Notes: generated by a model not told the origin, from the letters alone. A DNA stretch of 64,000 nt from Oncomelania hupensis (GCA_036898135.1 CM072511.1:155724051-155788050); one strand, 5' to 3'; shown: positions 11,038 through 23,748, counted from the first letter of the stretch. Numbers and translations are program-made.

Positions 11038-11226
11038 ACACACACAAGTATGTAAAACACCAAGACTGTTTTATTAAGAATGTAAGAATCGGAAAGTGGT
11101 TTTTTGACGGAAAGAACGCAAACTTCTTCTAGAAATGTAAGAATCTAATGCAAATTGGGCTCTTTCCGTCTCAAAAGTTGACCTAGTTCGCCTCTTATAG
11201 GCGACGAAATAGGTTGAACTTTCTTG
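11038..11226 (+). repeat. Dispersed repeat F, copy 1
   Basis: Matches 63365-63600 closely: ACACAAGTATGTA, AAGAATGTAAGAATCGGAAA, GACGGAAAGAACGCAAACTT and CCGTCTCAAAAGTTGACC. It includes a decayed version of a palindrome that is perfect in the other copy. Confidence 0.8.
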
Positions 11227-13067
11227 CAAAATTTCCTGAAAATTGACTGGATTTTCTCCGTCCCGGATAGAGCACCCCCTTGTACTTAAAACACTCCCAT
11301 GCACTACAACTGCACTCCCATGCACTAAGAGAGCACTCCTGTGTACTTAGAAAAAAGTGGGTGGCCGTAAAACACTGGGTGGCTAATACACACACCCATT
11401 TCCTGCATAAAAAGCAAGGTTAGTCACCCATTTCAAGGCTTATACCACCGCACATACACACACGCAATTCAAGGAAGTTTTGATTTGGATGGGAAACGAA
11501 ACAATGATGGGAAATGTAATCATTTTCGTTTTATCAGCATGAAGTGCATTCCATACATTATAGAAACGCCGTTTTATTAGAATTGACAATGATGATCAAA
11601 GATCAGTACACTTCCTTCTGCTTATTATTTCCTGTATATTAATTTGCTATGTGCGTATTATAGACACTACCACTCTCACAAAGTGAGCGAGAGAGAAACA
11701 CATAATTTTATAACCCCTCCCCACCTCATTCCTCACACACATATTCACCCGCACACACATATTCTTCTCTCTCTCTCTACCTCTCTCTCTCTCTCTTTCT
11801 CTCTCTCTTGCTCTTTCTCAAAGCAAATGTGATTATCTCAATTCAAAGTTCAGATTAAAAGTTTGCATGAGTTTCTTTGAAGCCGTTACTGTTGGTGTCT
11901 ACCACGTATGAGTGTTTTCTAATAAATCAGATACCAAAAAAAAAACATAAATCAAAGACTCCCCCGTCTAAAGCGCTGCACACACCAGTCCTAACTCTTT
12001 CTTTTCCCTGATACTTTCTCTTATCTTCTTCACCTTTCTTCTCCAGAGCTTGAAAATAGGCACGCGCAGGCATCCTAATTCTAAGCCTCACATTTCCACA
12101 ACGTTGGCCAGACATTTCAGTAGAGTACGTTACAGGGCAAACAGTCACCACCATATTTGTGTACGTGTGGCATCAGAAGGACGGGCAGAAGCGCTTGGTA
12201 GATACCGTATGCATGGGTGGAACCTTGAATTTATGATGGATTTTTAGTATTATTTGTCAGCTGATACATTGGGACAAGATAATGTCTATGTTCACAAAGT
12301 TCTATGCTTTGGCACAGTATGTTCTCACATCTCTGTATTCCCACAGACCTACATAGCGGATGAACAGTAATTGGATCCCTGCTGAATATTGATTGTAGCT
12401 TTTGAAAAGAGTATTGCGTGAAACAAAATGTGTCGTGACTCTTACAGTGGTAGAATGTAATTTGTCGTGGACACATTGAGCTCTGGGCGCATAGAGCCGT
12501 GGACACACGGGGCTTTGGGAACGTAGGCATGTCCCCACTGGGGTATGCATCAAACACCGACTGCACTGAGACATCTATATATTAATCGAGCAGCCTTTTC
12601 AGATCACGAGGGGCCGTTTTAGCCAACCAGCGGCTTTGTTGTGAAGTTAATTTCGAGCTTCAGTTGGCTCCAAGTTTTACAGATTACAGCTGAACTGTCC
12701 ATATAATTGCTTCCACGCGAGTTTTGCCATTCGGCGCTCGATCACCCGCTGCCGATACAACGAAACTTAACATTCTTTTCGATCGCAAAACGGCTTTAGT
12801 TTGCATTTTACTCCCTCAAAAAACACTGTAAAAACACATGTGTGAGACGGTATTTTTAGAACCAATCATTTTTGTCCTTAGCCCTGCCATCATTTCCGCA
12901 TACCATTTCTACCAAGGATTTCGTATTTTATTCCAAATCGCTTTTAATCGATCGGCGTTCGCTATATTGTTGTTTAATCCAGTTTCAAATTTATAACACT
13001 ATTAAAATCGACGGGTTCAACACGTTTTATGATATGGGACCTAAAATCAGTTTAGAGAATTATAGCA
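11227..13067. other. No supported gene; one short shared coding-like fragment
   Basis: CT-rich and CA-rich stretches lie at 11.69-11.82 kb. At 12198-12240 a frame reads RYRMHGWNLEFMMDF and then stops; its DNA is clearly related to 14904-14945 (RQCRMHGWNVEVMIKFY). Repeat D remnants occur at about 12400-12460. Nothing else is recognisable. Confidence 0.45.
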
Positions 13068-13071
13068 TCCG

Positions 13072-13149
13072 GTGGTTCAATGGATAAGGCGTTTGACTGT
13101 CAATAAGGAGACCCGGGTTCGAATCTCGCTTGGTCCTTTTTTTTTTTTT
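13072..13149 (+). repeat. tRNA-like sequence (SINE head or tRNA relic) with poly-T
   Basis: Reads GGTTCAATGGATAAGGC (D-arm/A-box) and CCGGGTTCGAATCTCGC (T-arm/B-box), then a run of T that could end Pol III transcription. The anticodon stem and acceptor stem do not pair properly, so it is not a functional tRNA gene. Confidence 0.6.
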
Positions 13150-13820
13150 AAAATAAAATTTAATAATACAGAGCGAGAGAGATATAAGAGAGATATAGAT
13201 AATAAAGAAAAAGAGCGGAACAGAGGCAACTGAAAAACAAAACGAGGTGCAAGTAAAATGCTAAAAAAAAAAAAATAAATAAATATATAAATAAAAATAA
13301 AATCATAGCACGGGTATTAATAACTGCTTCATATTCTTTTTTTTTTCATTTATCCATGATGCGTGTACTTCTTAGAACACTTAACATCTTATGCTTTTTA
13401 AAAAAAATTAGGTATAGGTAGGTCTGTTTAAAAAAAAAACATTTAGAAAATAACATTATAGTTTTATTGTAAATTTCATCATAGCATAATTAATTGTCAT
13501 TCGATTCATCAGATTCGATTCATCAGAAAAAAATATTAAATTAAGAGCAAACTTTACATTAAAAATAAATATTTAGAATCTAAATTAAAACTGAATTGTT
13601 CCCAAATAAATATCTGTAGGGACTAAAGGTCCATATTTACATTTACATGGCTTGGTGCTTTTTTTTATGATTGCCTCAATTTGGTATTTCATTGGTATGT
13701 ATTATAAGGAAAAAAGTTCTGTGCATGCAGTGATAGCATTGCCTTATTGTTTTAATCACATGCATGTGCAATAAATCAGTAATGCTGTTCTCCTCAAATA
13801 AATGATTATTGTGTTTTATT

Positions 13821-14103
13821 ACAATTATAAGTTTATTTTTAATCTATGTCTCTTTTTAGTGATTCACCACTGACAGTGTACTTCAGCCTTCCACTTCCAG
13901 AATCATAAACACAACAAAGATTATTATATCAAAGATACTTTTATACAATGTGAATTAATTTTCGAGCTAATGTTAATTAAAAGTATCTTTGATATACTGT
14001 ATATCTTAGTTGTGTTTATGATTCTGGAAGTGGAAGGCTGAAGTGCACTGTCAGTGGTGAATCACTAAAAAGAGACATAGATTAAAGATAAACATATAAT
14101 TGT
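13821..14103. repeat. Long near-perfect inverted repeat (foldback element)
   Basis: The left arm at about 13821-13944 is the complement of about 13976-14103 with few differences. For instance CACCACTGACAGTG and CACTGTCAGTGGTG, and CCACTTCCAGAATC and GATTCTGGAAGTGG. The loop is about 30 bp. No coding capacity. A transcript would form a roughly 125 bp hairpin stem. Confidence 0.9.
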
Positions 14104-14228
14104 ATTTTACTTTCAAAATACTTAGCAGTTCCTGTTGTGTTTACAATTTCTTCCACTTTCAGGCAATTGATATTTCCTACATGTAGTTATTGTACCAACA
14201 CCACAACATAAACTATACACTATGTAGG

Positions 14229-14517
14229 GTGTCGGATAGTGCAGTGGTTGGAGCACTCGCTACTGTGTCGAAAGTGAAGCACCGTCCGGTGCGGTTAGCA
14301 CTTGGATGGGTGACCGCTAAGGTGTGAAGCGACAAACAACAACGCCCCCAGTTGACTCAACTGTGATTGAGTACCTACTCTCTTGAGGGTGGGGAAGGTA
14401 AAGCAGCGAGGGAGAGAGTTGGGCATCACCCTCATTACGCTGGCCCAAGATAAGTGTGATCTCCAACATCACGCTCCCCTACGGCCACAAGGCTATGGGA
14501 CTACCTTTACCTTTACC
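14229..14517 (+). mobile_element. SINE with tRNA-like head and 5S rRNA-like segment
   Basis: Flanked by a perfect 8 bp duplication, TATGTAGG, at 14221-14228 and 14518-14525, giving a 289 bp body. The head GATAGTGCAGTGGTTGGAGC at 14236-14255 resembles a tRNA D-arm/A-box. At about 14293-14316 GGTTAGCACTTGGATGGG plus TGACCGC matches the C-box region of 5S rRNA almost exactly. The tail is repeated CCTTTA units. The mixed Pol III promoter head is unusual. Confidence 0.88.
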
Positions 14518-14525
14518 TATGTAGG

Positions 14526-15168
14526 CTATAATGGAACATTATAGTCTCAAATAAATTTGACTTCACTCAGTGGCTGACAGCTTGGACACCCAAAGATAAC
14601 CTATAACGGGCATAAAATCAGCAACACAACAACAAAATATAATAGATACTTTTAATTATACAACAATACAAGACAAATGAATTTTCGTGCTTTGCTCTTC
14701 TTCAGATTAAAAACAAACATAAAATGACAAAATGCTGCAGAATGCACAAAAAAAGTCACTTCCAGGAAAATTTTTGAAACGGGCATATAACATCAGGCCC
14801 AGCAAATGGGTCATCAAAAATTTATTTGGACGGGTAATAACTGCTAGTAATACTGAAGCAGGGGTTACATGGGAGTATGCTACGAAATTCCATGGCAGAA
14901 TCGCCAGGCAGTGTCGCATGCATGGGTGGAACGTTGAAGTTATGATTAAATTCTACAGGGAATATCAGTTGTGGGTGGACTGATAACTTTACAGTTCATG
15001 GCAAAAGGTTGCTGAAGCGTGGAAATTGTGATATTGTAATGTGTGTATGTGTTTTAGGTCCCAGTCAGGCCGGAGAAAATGTATGTGTAAAGAAGAGACG
15101 GGGTAATCTTAGAAGAAGATAAGTAGGAATAAGAAAAAGCAGGAGGGGGAAAAGAATCCAAAGAAAGA
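14526..15168 (+). other. Unassigned interval with one 83-codon coding-like frame
   Basis: The plus-strand frame at about 14732-14983 reads, among others, RPSKWVIKNLFGR, EAGVTWEYATKFHGR and CRMHGWNVEVMIKFYREY before a stop. Composition is protein-like, and its end is shared with a fragment at 12.2 kb, so it may be a piece of a repeated gene or transposon ORF. Family not recognised. Confidence 0.35.
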
Positions 15169-15178
15169 AAGAAAAAAA

Positions 15179-15249
<71 letters not shown>

Positions 15250-15250
15250 G
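15169..15250. repeat. (GAAA)n microsatellite
   Basis: About 20 tetranucleotide units. Confidence 0.96.
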
Positions 15251-16421
15251 AGAAGAAGAGCATAACCCTAATAGAGATGGAGAAAGATAGGACGTTTTAA
15301 TTTACATGATTATGAGACAGAAGGGATAGAAATAGTGTCTTAACTGTTTCTGAGGGCGCGCGCTTTTGTGTGTGTGTGTGTGTGGGGGGGGGTGTGTGTG
15401 GTTGTGTGTGTGTTCTTGTGCGTGTGTGATATTATTTGTCCACTAAATATTTATGACAGAGTGATGGTAGTAGACAAGTTTTAATCAATGCACATATGAA
15501 CAACATTGTTTTTTTCAATTTCATGTTGCTATTAATGATTTAATTCATTTCTTTCGTAGGAGACATGTTGATGTTTAAATGCAGAGGGACACTGCACACA
15601 ATTCTTCTCGAAGATAATTATTTATAGAGAGGACAGTGGGGGGGGGGATGGAGGGGGCGGAGAAGAAAGGAGGAGGGGGGGGGGTGAATAAAAGATTTTG
15701 CATTGTATTAATAATAATAATAACGGATTTTTATATAGCGGGTACTCCAGCCTATGACCAGACTCACCACGCTTTACATAGTCATTACTTAAAAATACAT
15801 GCACTCGATCAAACATCACTTTTGCTACGATACACCAAAAGACGGAACAGTAAAAGTAAACACTATTTACAACTATGTACACAAATGACAAAAAAGACAG
15901 AAATAGAATAGCAAAAACCTATTCACAGCTATGTATATGCCCGGTTAGACCCAGGAAGAAAAACAGTATAAATATTAACAGCCGTGTATACATTTTGTAT
16001 TCTTTAGACAGATTTAAATAAACGAAAATGCTTGTTAAGTCGTTATACCGGCAATCAGTCAGAACAGGCGTAAGGCCAGTATAGGAGTGCCAAATCCTTA
16101 CGAAGTGTGTATGCAGTATAACGGGAATCCTACCCCCACTTTCGTATGTATCCTGTCATTGGTGTAACACTCATCCTAGGACGGCGAACATGGTATTCAA
16201 TCAGTGAATAGTTGGGTTTTCCCATCCTCGATAACAAAACGCTGCGTAGGCGTCGGCATTCAAAGTCGCGATCGATTTCCCATCGAACTGAAAAGAAGAA
16301 GTGCTAGTTCAGGCAAAAGGACCCAATATTTTCCTTGTCAGGCTGGATAGAGGCAAACAGAAGAAGTGGGGTGGTTGATGGCGGAGTGAGGGAGGGAGGA
16401 GGAGGGGGTGATGAAAGGAAC

Positions 16422-16424
<3 letters not shown>
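15251..16424. other. No gene seen
   Basis: Contains GT and G-rich runs at 15.37-15.42 kb and a GGATTTTTATATAGCGGG segment at about 15725 of a type often found at SINE/MITE ends. A related TTTTTATATAGCGCCC lies at about 43.64 kb. No supported coding frame. Confidence 0.4.
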
Positions 16425-16465
<41 letters not shown>

Positions 16466-16523
16466 GGGTGTTTGAAAAGTAGAGAGAGAGAGAGAGAAAG
16501 AGAGAGAGAGTACATGGTGTTTG

Positions 16524-16563
<40 letters not shown>

Positions 16564-16584
16564 GGGTGTTTGAAAAGTAGAGGA

Positions 16585-16649
<65 letters not shown>

Positions 16650-16661
16650 GGGTGTTTGAAA

Positions 16662-16707
<46 letters not shown>

Positions 16708-16735
16708 GAGTGAGTAAGAGAGAGACAGAGAGTAC
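16425..16735. repeat. GA array with a repeated 22 bp spacer motif
   Basis: GA runs are separated five times by the same spacer, GTACAGGGTGTTTGAAAAG, near 16461, 16510, 16559, 16645 and 16729, the last diverged. The spacer is the start of repeat D, so the array looks built by repeated expansion of a repeat D end plus GA. Confidence 0.9.
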
Positions 16736-16863
16736 AGAGAAGTTGAAAAATAACTCTGCATTGACAATTACTTATAAACTTTGGTGATCTTATAGTGGCA
16801 GAATGTACTCGCTGACTCCTGATTTTATTCACAGTGACCAGTGCCGCCCGTAATGACCCGTCG
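16736..16863. repeat. Repeat D copy, empty of the SINE present at 7.6 kb
   Basis: GTTGAAAAATAACT through TGACAATTACTTATAAAC to CCCGTAATGACCCGT is the same as 7620-7978 without the 236 bp SINE. Confidence 0.88.
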
Positions 16864-16996
16864 TCGCCGCTCAGATCTTAATGTGTCTTATTACGACGTG
16901 TGTCTTACGTCAGGAGTTCGCTCTCGCCTTGTGTAGTGACAGGCCTCTTTGCGGTGCTCGTGACACTGGATAATGACCTGTCGTATAACTATTATT

Positions 16997-17114
<118 letters not shown>

Positions 17115-17147
17115 TTTTAATGTTATATATATTTGGATTTTGTGACA

Positions 17148-19345
17148 CTTTATTATCCCTTTTAATCGAGAAATTCTGGGCCGACTTCCCGGGGAAGGTG
17201 TAGTCTACAAAACTAAGAAAGGAAATTCAGGATGCTAAACGGCAATATAAGGAAAAGGTAGAATCACAGTTCGAGCGCGGTAACCTGGCTGATGCGTGGA
17301 AGGGGTTGAAAACCCTGTCCGGTCAAGCGAAGCTGAAGTCAACTAACTGTGACCTTCCTGTTGACAACCGAATTAAAATGTCAGAAGAACTCAATTCATT
17401 CTACTTCCGTTTTGAACGCGACGATACAAAAGACGACGTTGATGATATTATTTCTCGTTAGAACAAACGTGGTGATGCTATAACTGATGCAGTTGAGTCA
17501 TGTGGTGATGCTGACTTTGAGATCGATGGTGCCACAGTTGAGTCCATGTTTAAAAGACTGAATTTGAGAAAGGCCACTGGCCCTGATGGTATAGGGGGTC
17601 GGACCTTGAAGTGGTGCGCTGCACAGTTGTGCTTAGTATTCAGTCAGCTATTCTCGTGGTCAGTCAGGGACTGTGTTGTACCTAGTGTATGGAAACACTC
17701 TATCATCTGTCCCGTGCCCAAAAACAGTAAACCCAAAGAACTCAACGACTACCGCCCTGTTGCCCTGACATCCATAGCTATGAAATGTCTCGAACGGATT
17801 CTTCTGTCTCGTCTTCTTTGTCACACTCAGCCTTTCTCTGACCCTCTTCAATTTGTATACAAACCCAATCGTAGTACCGACGACGCTACTCTGACGCTTC
17901 TCCACAATGCTTATGATCACTTAGAGACCTCTGGTTCCTTTGTCCGTATTCTATTTATAGACTTTTCTTCTGCTTTCAATACCATACAGCCACACCTCAT
18001 GGCTCAGAAGCTTTTGTCTTACACTGTCCCTCCTAGACTCGTCCTGTGGATCGTTCACTTCCTCGTGTCCAGATCTCAGGTCGTCCGCTTTCACTCTGCC
18101 GTCTCATCTCTCAAACAAACATCCTCAGGAGCTCCTCAGGGTACGGTTCTTTCTCCGGTACTTTTCACGCTCTACACAAACGACTGCAGAGGAACTGACG
18201 CCACACCGGTCATAAAGTACTCGGACGATTCTGCCCTTGAGGACCTGTCCAATTCAAATCCTGTGTATTTCTCTGCAGTTGATAGGTTCAGCTCCTGGTG
18301 CAAACATAACTATCTGGACTTTAAGAAAATTAAGGAACTGGTCATTGACTTTCGTAAAAACAACGCTCTCATTCCAGACCTTGTCATTGATGGTGTTACA
18401 GTCGAGAGAGTCACTCAATACAAATACCTGGAAACCATCATTGACGAGAAACTGAACTTCACTGCAAACACCCAGGCCATCCACAAAAAATGTCAGTCTA
18501 GAATTTACTGCCTTCAAAAACTTCGAAATCTCCAAGTCAATAGCCGCATCCTTCAGACCTTTTACTCTTCTTTTATGGAGTCCGTTCTTACCTTTTCTTT
18601 TATCTGCTGGTATGGAAGTTTGTGTGTAAAAAACAAAGGTGTGCTGGATCGAGTGGTGAAAGTCTGTGGGAGGGTTGTGGGAGTGAAACAAGAGAGTCTG
18701 CAGATGTTGTATGAAAGACGTGTTGTGCGGAAAGCCAGTTGCTTTGTGCTGGATCGCACTCTTGTGCTTGCGCACCATTTCCAGCTCCTGCCTTCTGGAA
18801 GGCGCTACCAAACACCAAGGGTCAGAACTCTCCGAACGAAAAACAGTTTTATTCCAAAGGCTGTCTCATTACTTAATAAATGACACGTGTGTGTGTGTGT
18901 GTGTGCATGTGTGTGAATGCGTTTGTTTGCCCAAAATAATTTCATTTAACATTTGATGTCGTTTAATGTTAGCATGCATAAGTGTAATATTCATATGTGA
19001 CTGTGCATTTTTATCCTCATTGTCATTATGATTGTTGTTATTATTATTATTGTGATGTTTATTCCTTGTTGATTGTAATTGTACACCACAATGTAATTTC
19101 ATGTAAAAGATAATAAAGTTGTCTTACCTTATCTTATCTTAGTCGTAGACTGTGGCGCGCCCAAACCCAACTTACCTAATATTAGACGTGTTGGGTTTTT
19201 TTACCTGATAAATCCCCCGAGACGTTGCACTAGCCGAAAGTAAATAACATTCATAGAAACATAACGCCCAGAGGCTGGATCGATCCCACACCAGTCAGGC
19301 GCCATTGGACAAGGAAAGTTGGTCTCGCCTTAGACAACGCGGCCA
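17148..19345 (-). mobile_element. SINE-L split by a LINE (pieces 17148-17206 and 19140-19345)
   Basis: Minus strand: GTGGGATCGATCCAGCC (B box) and the body with AACATAACGCCCAGAGG lie right of the LINE, and the terminal GGCCCAGAATTTCTCG lies left of it. Rejoined, it aligns with the copies at 7.64 and 38.24 kb. A short duplicated TAGTC marks the LINE insertion. Confidence 0.85.
17207..19139 (+). mobile_element. LINE-3, 5'-truncated, L2/CR1/Rex1-like reverse transcriptase
   Basis: From 17213 the frame reads LRKEIQDAKRQYKEKVE, which precedes RT in this group. One stop codon at 17459-17461 precedes an open 445-codon stretch to 18883. RT motifs in order: RKATGPDGIGGRTLKW, SIICPVPKNSKPKELNDYRP, VYKPNRSTDDATLTLL, FIDFSSAFNTIQPHLM, GAPQGTVLSPVLFTLYTND, the catalytic KYSDDSALE near 18215-18242, then QYKYLETIIDEKLNF. 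The C-terminal region ends RTKNSFIPKAVSLLNK. The catalytic residues are intact. The endonuclease is missing, and the 3' end has AATAAA at 19110 and TTATC/TTATCT tail units. It is the least decayed RT in the window. Confidence 0.92.
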
Positions 19346-19350
19346 CAATG

Positions 19351-19634
19351 AATGATGATAATAATAGGTGCCTTTAGCAGGAAAGACGTGCAAAGTGAGC
19401 GCTGTGCCTCATATTACTGTGACTGCACGTAGCTCAGGCTGTAACAAGCAAAACACTAACATAAGGCTATATTAATTGAACGATGATAATTATTGGTGCC
19501 TGTTGCAGAAGAGAAGCGCAACGTGCATGGGGCTATGCCTACGGGTGTAACTGCCTGTAGCCCAGATTGTATCAAGTTAGAAGACATTACGCTAGTATCA
19601 AATGAATGACTGTAATTATTTTGGTGTGTTGCAG

Positions 19635-19640
<6 letters not shown>
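19351..19640 (+). repeat. Three ~127 bp tandem units with splice-acceptor-like ends, leading into the lectin exon
   Basis: TGATAATTATTGGTGCCTGTTGCAG-type acceptors end at 19380, 19508 and 19634, so the spacing is 128 and 126 bp. Each is followed by related sequence (GAAAGACGTGC, AAGAGAAGCGC, AAGAGAAGTGC). Only the third continues into a long open lectin exon. The first two stop after about 30 codons. Confidence 0.75.
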
Positions 19641-20825
<1,185 letters not shown>

Positions 20826-21542
20826 ACTAAAATGGCTGTATTATTCATTTGACCAAAAATATGTCTGGCATAACTTTGCTAATTCTACCCATGTTTTTTG
20901 GCGTGTGTGTGGAAACTGGTAATTTTGTCATGACTTTCCTAAGGCTTTAGGTGTGTGTACTGATAAACTGGTGTATTTGATGTGCTGGTTTCACCGTTTA
21001 CACAGTCATGAACTAGTGGATCTTCTACATTGTTGTGGCCGATGTGGCTGGCTCAATGAAAATTTTCTGGAAAATTATTAATTGCACATTCTGTTCAAGA
21101 GAGTGGCCTGAACACTGCAGTATTTGAGGTACTGATTATTCCAAAGAAAAGTACAGTCTGCATCTTTGGGATCGTGGAGTTTAGCTCAACGTGAACTGTG
21201 TTGCCAAGACCTTGAGGCAACCTTTTTTTTTTTAATGCTGGGCTGTGAATAATGTTTGTGCATTCTGGGTGTGTTGCTACCAAGGACGACACTGACCAGT
21301 ACCAGTGAACATCATCATCAGCATAATCAGCATCATATCATCATCATCATCAGCAGCAGCAGCAGCATAATTCTTCTTCTTCTTTTTCTTCTTCTTCTTC
21401 ATTCTTCATTGTCGTCGTTGTTCCCGCGTCTACCATCACCACTGTTATCGTAGTTATCCCCAAAACATCAAAGTATGACTGCTATTGGTGATGATACTTG
21501 AGAGAAAAAAGTACCCCTTGGTTCTTGATTATTATTATAATA
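20826..21542 (+). other. Probable 3' UTR of the lectin gene
   Basis: Non-coding sequence directly after the lectin stop. It contains a short CAT/CAG/TTC-rich stretch at 21.31-21.41 kb. The first AATAAA-like strings are at about 21537 (ATAATAAATAG) and 22082. The exact transcript end is unknown. Confidence 0.4.
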
Positions 21543-21558
21543 AATAGTAGTAGTAGTC

Positions 21559-21636
<78 letters not shown>

Positions 21637-21637
21637 T
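21543..21637. repeat. (AGT)n microsatellite
   Basis: About 31 TAG/AGT trinucleotide units. Confidence 0.96.
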
Positions 21638-21928
21638 GTTTTTAACATATCTATTATTTGAGTGGTTTGGATCAATAGTTATTCGTCATCTTATATGTGC
21701 TATTTGCAGTGGACAGCATTACCAGGTTGTAAGCCTAGGTCTGTACTCGATATAATCAATATTGGCAGGCTTCACATTTCCTGGTGTCTCAGTTTGAACA
21801 TTGAACAGACTGAAAATGAGGATGAATATATATTATTTAGCTGTTTGTTGTGTTTATTTGTTTATTGTTTAATCATGTGCGACTCCGTTACGCTTGTAGA
21901 ACTGAACTGTAAACTGTGCGCTGCGTCC

Positions 21929-21929
<1 letters not shown>

Positions 21930-21970
<41 letters not shown>
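21930..21970. repeat. (GT)n microsatellite
   Basis: About 18 GT units followed by GCGCGCG. Confidence 0.93.
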
Positions 21971-21973
<3 letters not shown>

Positions 21974-21979
21974 CCGAAT

Positions 21980-22470
21980 TATGCAATGGACTGGATTATG
22001 CTGTGCATAATAGGATGGACTGGATTGGGGTGGTTTTATTGTTGTTATTTTGGTCTGTTTTTTTTTTTTTTTTTTTTTTTTATAAATAAATACTTGGTTT
22101 ATTACAGTTAATTTTATCTATAACTTTGTGTAAATATGATGGAAGGAACGGTGGGGTCCGTATGAGGGGCTGGATTGTTTTTTGTACCTAACGTAACGAA
22201 CTGCATGGGTTAAGATGGACTATAAATGTCCTGTCTGCGAATGGTAGCTTGGATCGCTTTGTACATTGCATAATTATTCTGTGTGATGGACTGCATTCTT
22301 GTGGGGTAATGTTGTGCACTAGACTGTTTTGTGCGTATAAACTTTTATAGACTGGATCTTTTTTTGTGTGTGTGTGCACAGCATGTTTATCCAGGCCTAC
22401 TACTTCCTATGGACTGGATTGAGATGGACCAAACTGTCTGCATGTGATGGACTGGATTGTTAATACTCAC
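21980..22470. repeat. Degenerate tandem repeat of ATGGACTGGATT
   Basis: The motif recurs near 21985, 22014, 22212 (partial), 22281 (partial), 22347 (partial), 22410 and 22447, separated by T-rich and CATGTG-like sequence. The irregular spacing suggests an old minisatellite. No gene is seen across it. Confidence 0.6.
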
Positions 22471-23095
22471 ATCGTGGATTAATGTCTGTGTGATTTAGCC
22501 AGGAGCGGCTACGTACAAATTATTATCTTTTTATTGGCACTGTTTGTTTCGGCATGTCCAACCGAACGTGTCAAAGCGGATGTATTACTGATGCAGCCTA
22601 CAGTACAGTACGCAATACGTTAAGCGTTTTTGTGGTTGTTGTTGTTGTTGGGGTTGTTGCTGTTTCATTTTTTAAAATGGTTGTTGTTTCTGTTGTAAAT
22701 GTTGTTTAATGTGTGCATAACATCTAACCTATTTAGTATTTATTTTATTTTATTTTATTATTTGTTGTTGTTGTTGTTGCTGTACGTACGTTGTGCACTC
22801 GATTTAGTTTGCGCTGGCTTTTAGTGTGATACATGTCAAAATCTGTATCCGATATACAGGTGAATGTTTTGGTTTGTGAGCTGGGCGGGTTTACTGTGAT
22901 CTGAAGGATGGCTGAAGAGCATGGGGACGGTTTCCAGGTGTGCTAACGTAGTGATGGAGATGATAGAGAAGAAGGAGAAGGACAACCTTTGGGTTTGTAT
23001 CTTGTACGTTGGATCGGCGCGCTCGTGTGGACGTTATCTCCCCATCCCATTTAGTTTGTCTTTTCCACATGAGGGGACATAGTAGGCGCATTAAC
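22471..23095. other. No gene seen
   Basis: TTG-rich short repeats at 22.63-22.67 and 22.76 kb; no supported coding frame. Confidence 0.4.
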
Positions 23096-23106
23096 GATGA
23101 TCAGAT

Positions 23107-23690
23107 TACATTACATTACATTACATAATTGTTGCTTTTAGGTCCGGCGGACTCTTCCGAGCCAAATCAGGACCGGACAACCCCCAATCCGCATAAAAGA
23201 TCTGCCGAAACAACCCTAGTGAGAAAACTGAATGCCCTCCACCAGCCAGTCACTTTACAATAAAGACATCCCACGCAGAAGACGCTGAGGCTGCACTCTA
23301 ATTTATCGAACACCCGTTTACAAAAACAAAATAGAATACAAACATCATTATAAATTATCAACAAAACATATACATATAAAAATGCCTACATTGCTAAATA
23401 ATAACATCGTAGGAGGCCCTAGTGACCACCTGGCAGAAAGCGTCCAATATTCCCAAGCTGATCCAACAGACCTCATACACAAACAAGGAGTCTTGTCCCG
23501 GAAGAGTTTTCAAGAAAAAAGGTAGGTGACTGGTCTAGCGAAGAAGAAGATGGTATAGCAGATTGATAGAACAGAGCAGGACTGAGAAAGAGCAAATGAG
23601 AAAGACAGCGACAGTGGGAATTTAAAGCACTAAATTTCCAGAAAGTGGGGATACTATTTATACTGAAACCCCCGGCACCCCAACGGGGGT
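23107..23690 (-). mobile_element. REP-A copy with exact target-site duplication
   Basis: Flanked by GATGATCAGAT at 23096-23106 and 23691-23701, giving a 584 bp element. On the minus strand it runs from ACCCCCGTTGGGGTGCCGGG, through TTTCAGTATAAATAGTATCC, to GAGTCCGCCGGACCTAAAAGC and a tail of TGTAA units. The discrete 5' end, retroposon-style duplication and simple-sequence tail indicate target-primed retrotransposition. Confidence 0.93.
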
Positions 23691-23748
23691 GATGATCAGA
23701 TAATGACTAGTAGTATAAAAACAGTATTATTAGTCTTGCGCTATACGC

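Noticed and set aside
13072..13140. Possible tRNA gene followed by a T terminator
   Set aside because: Acceptor and anticodon stems do not form; kept only as a tRNA-like relic.
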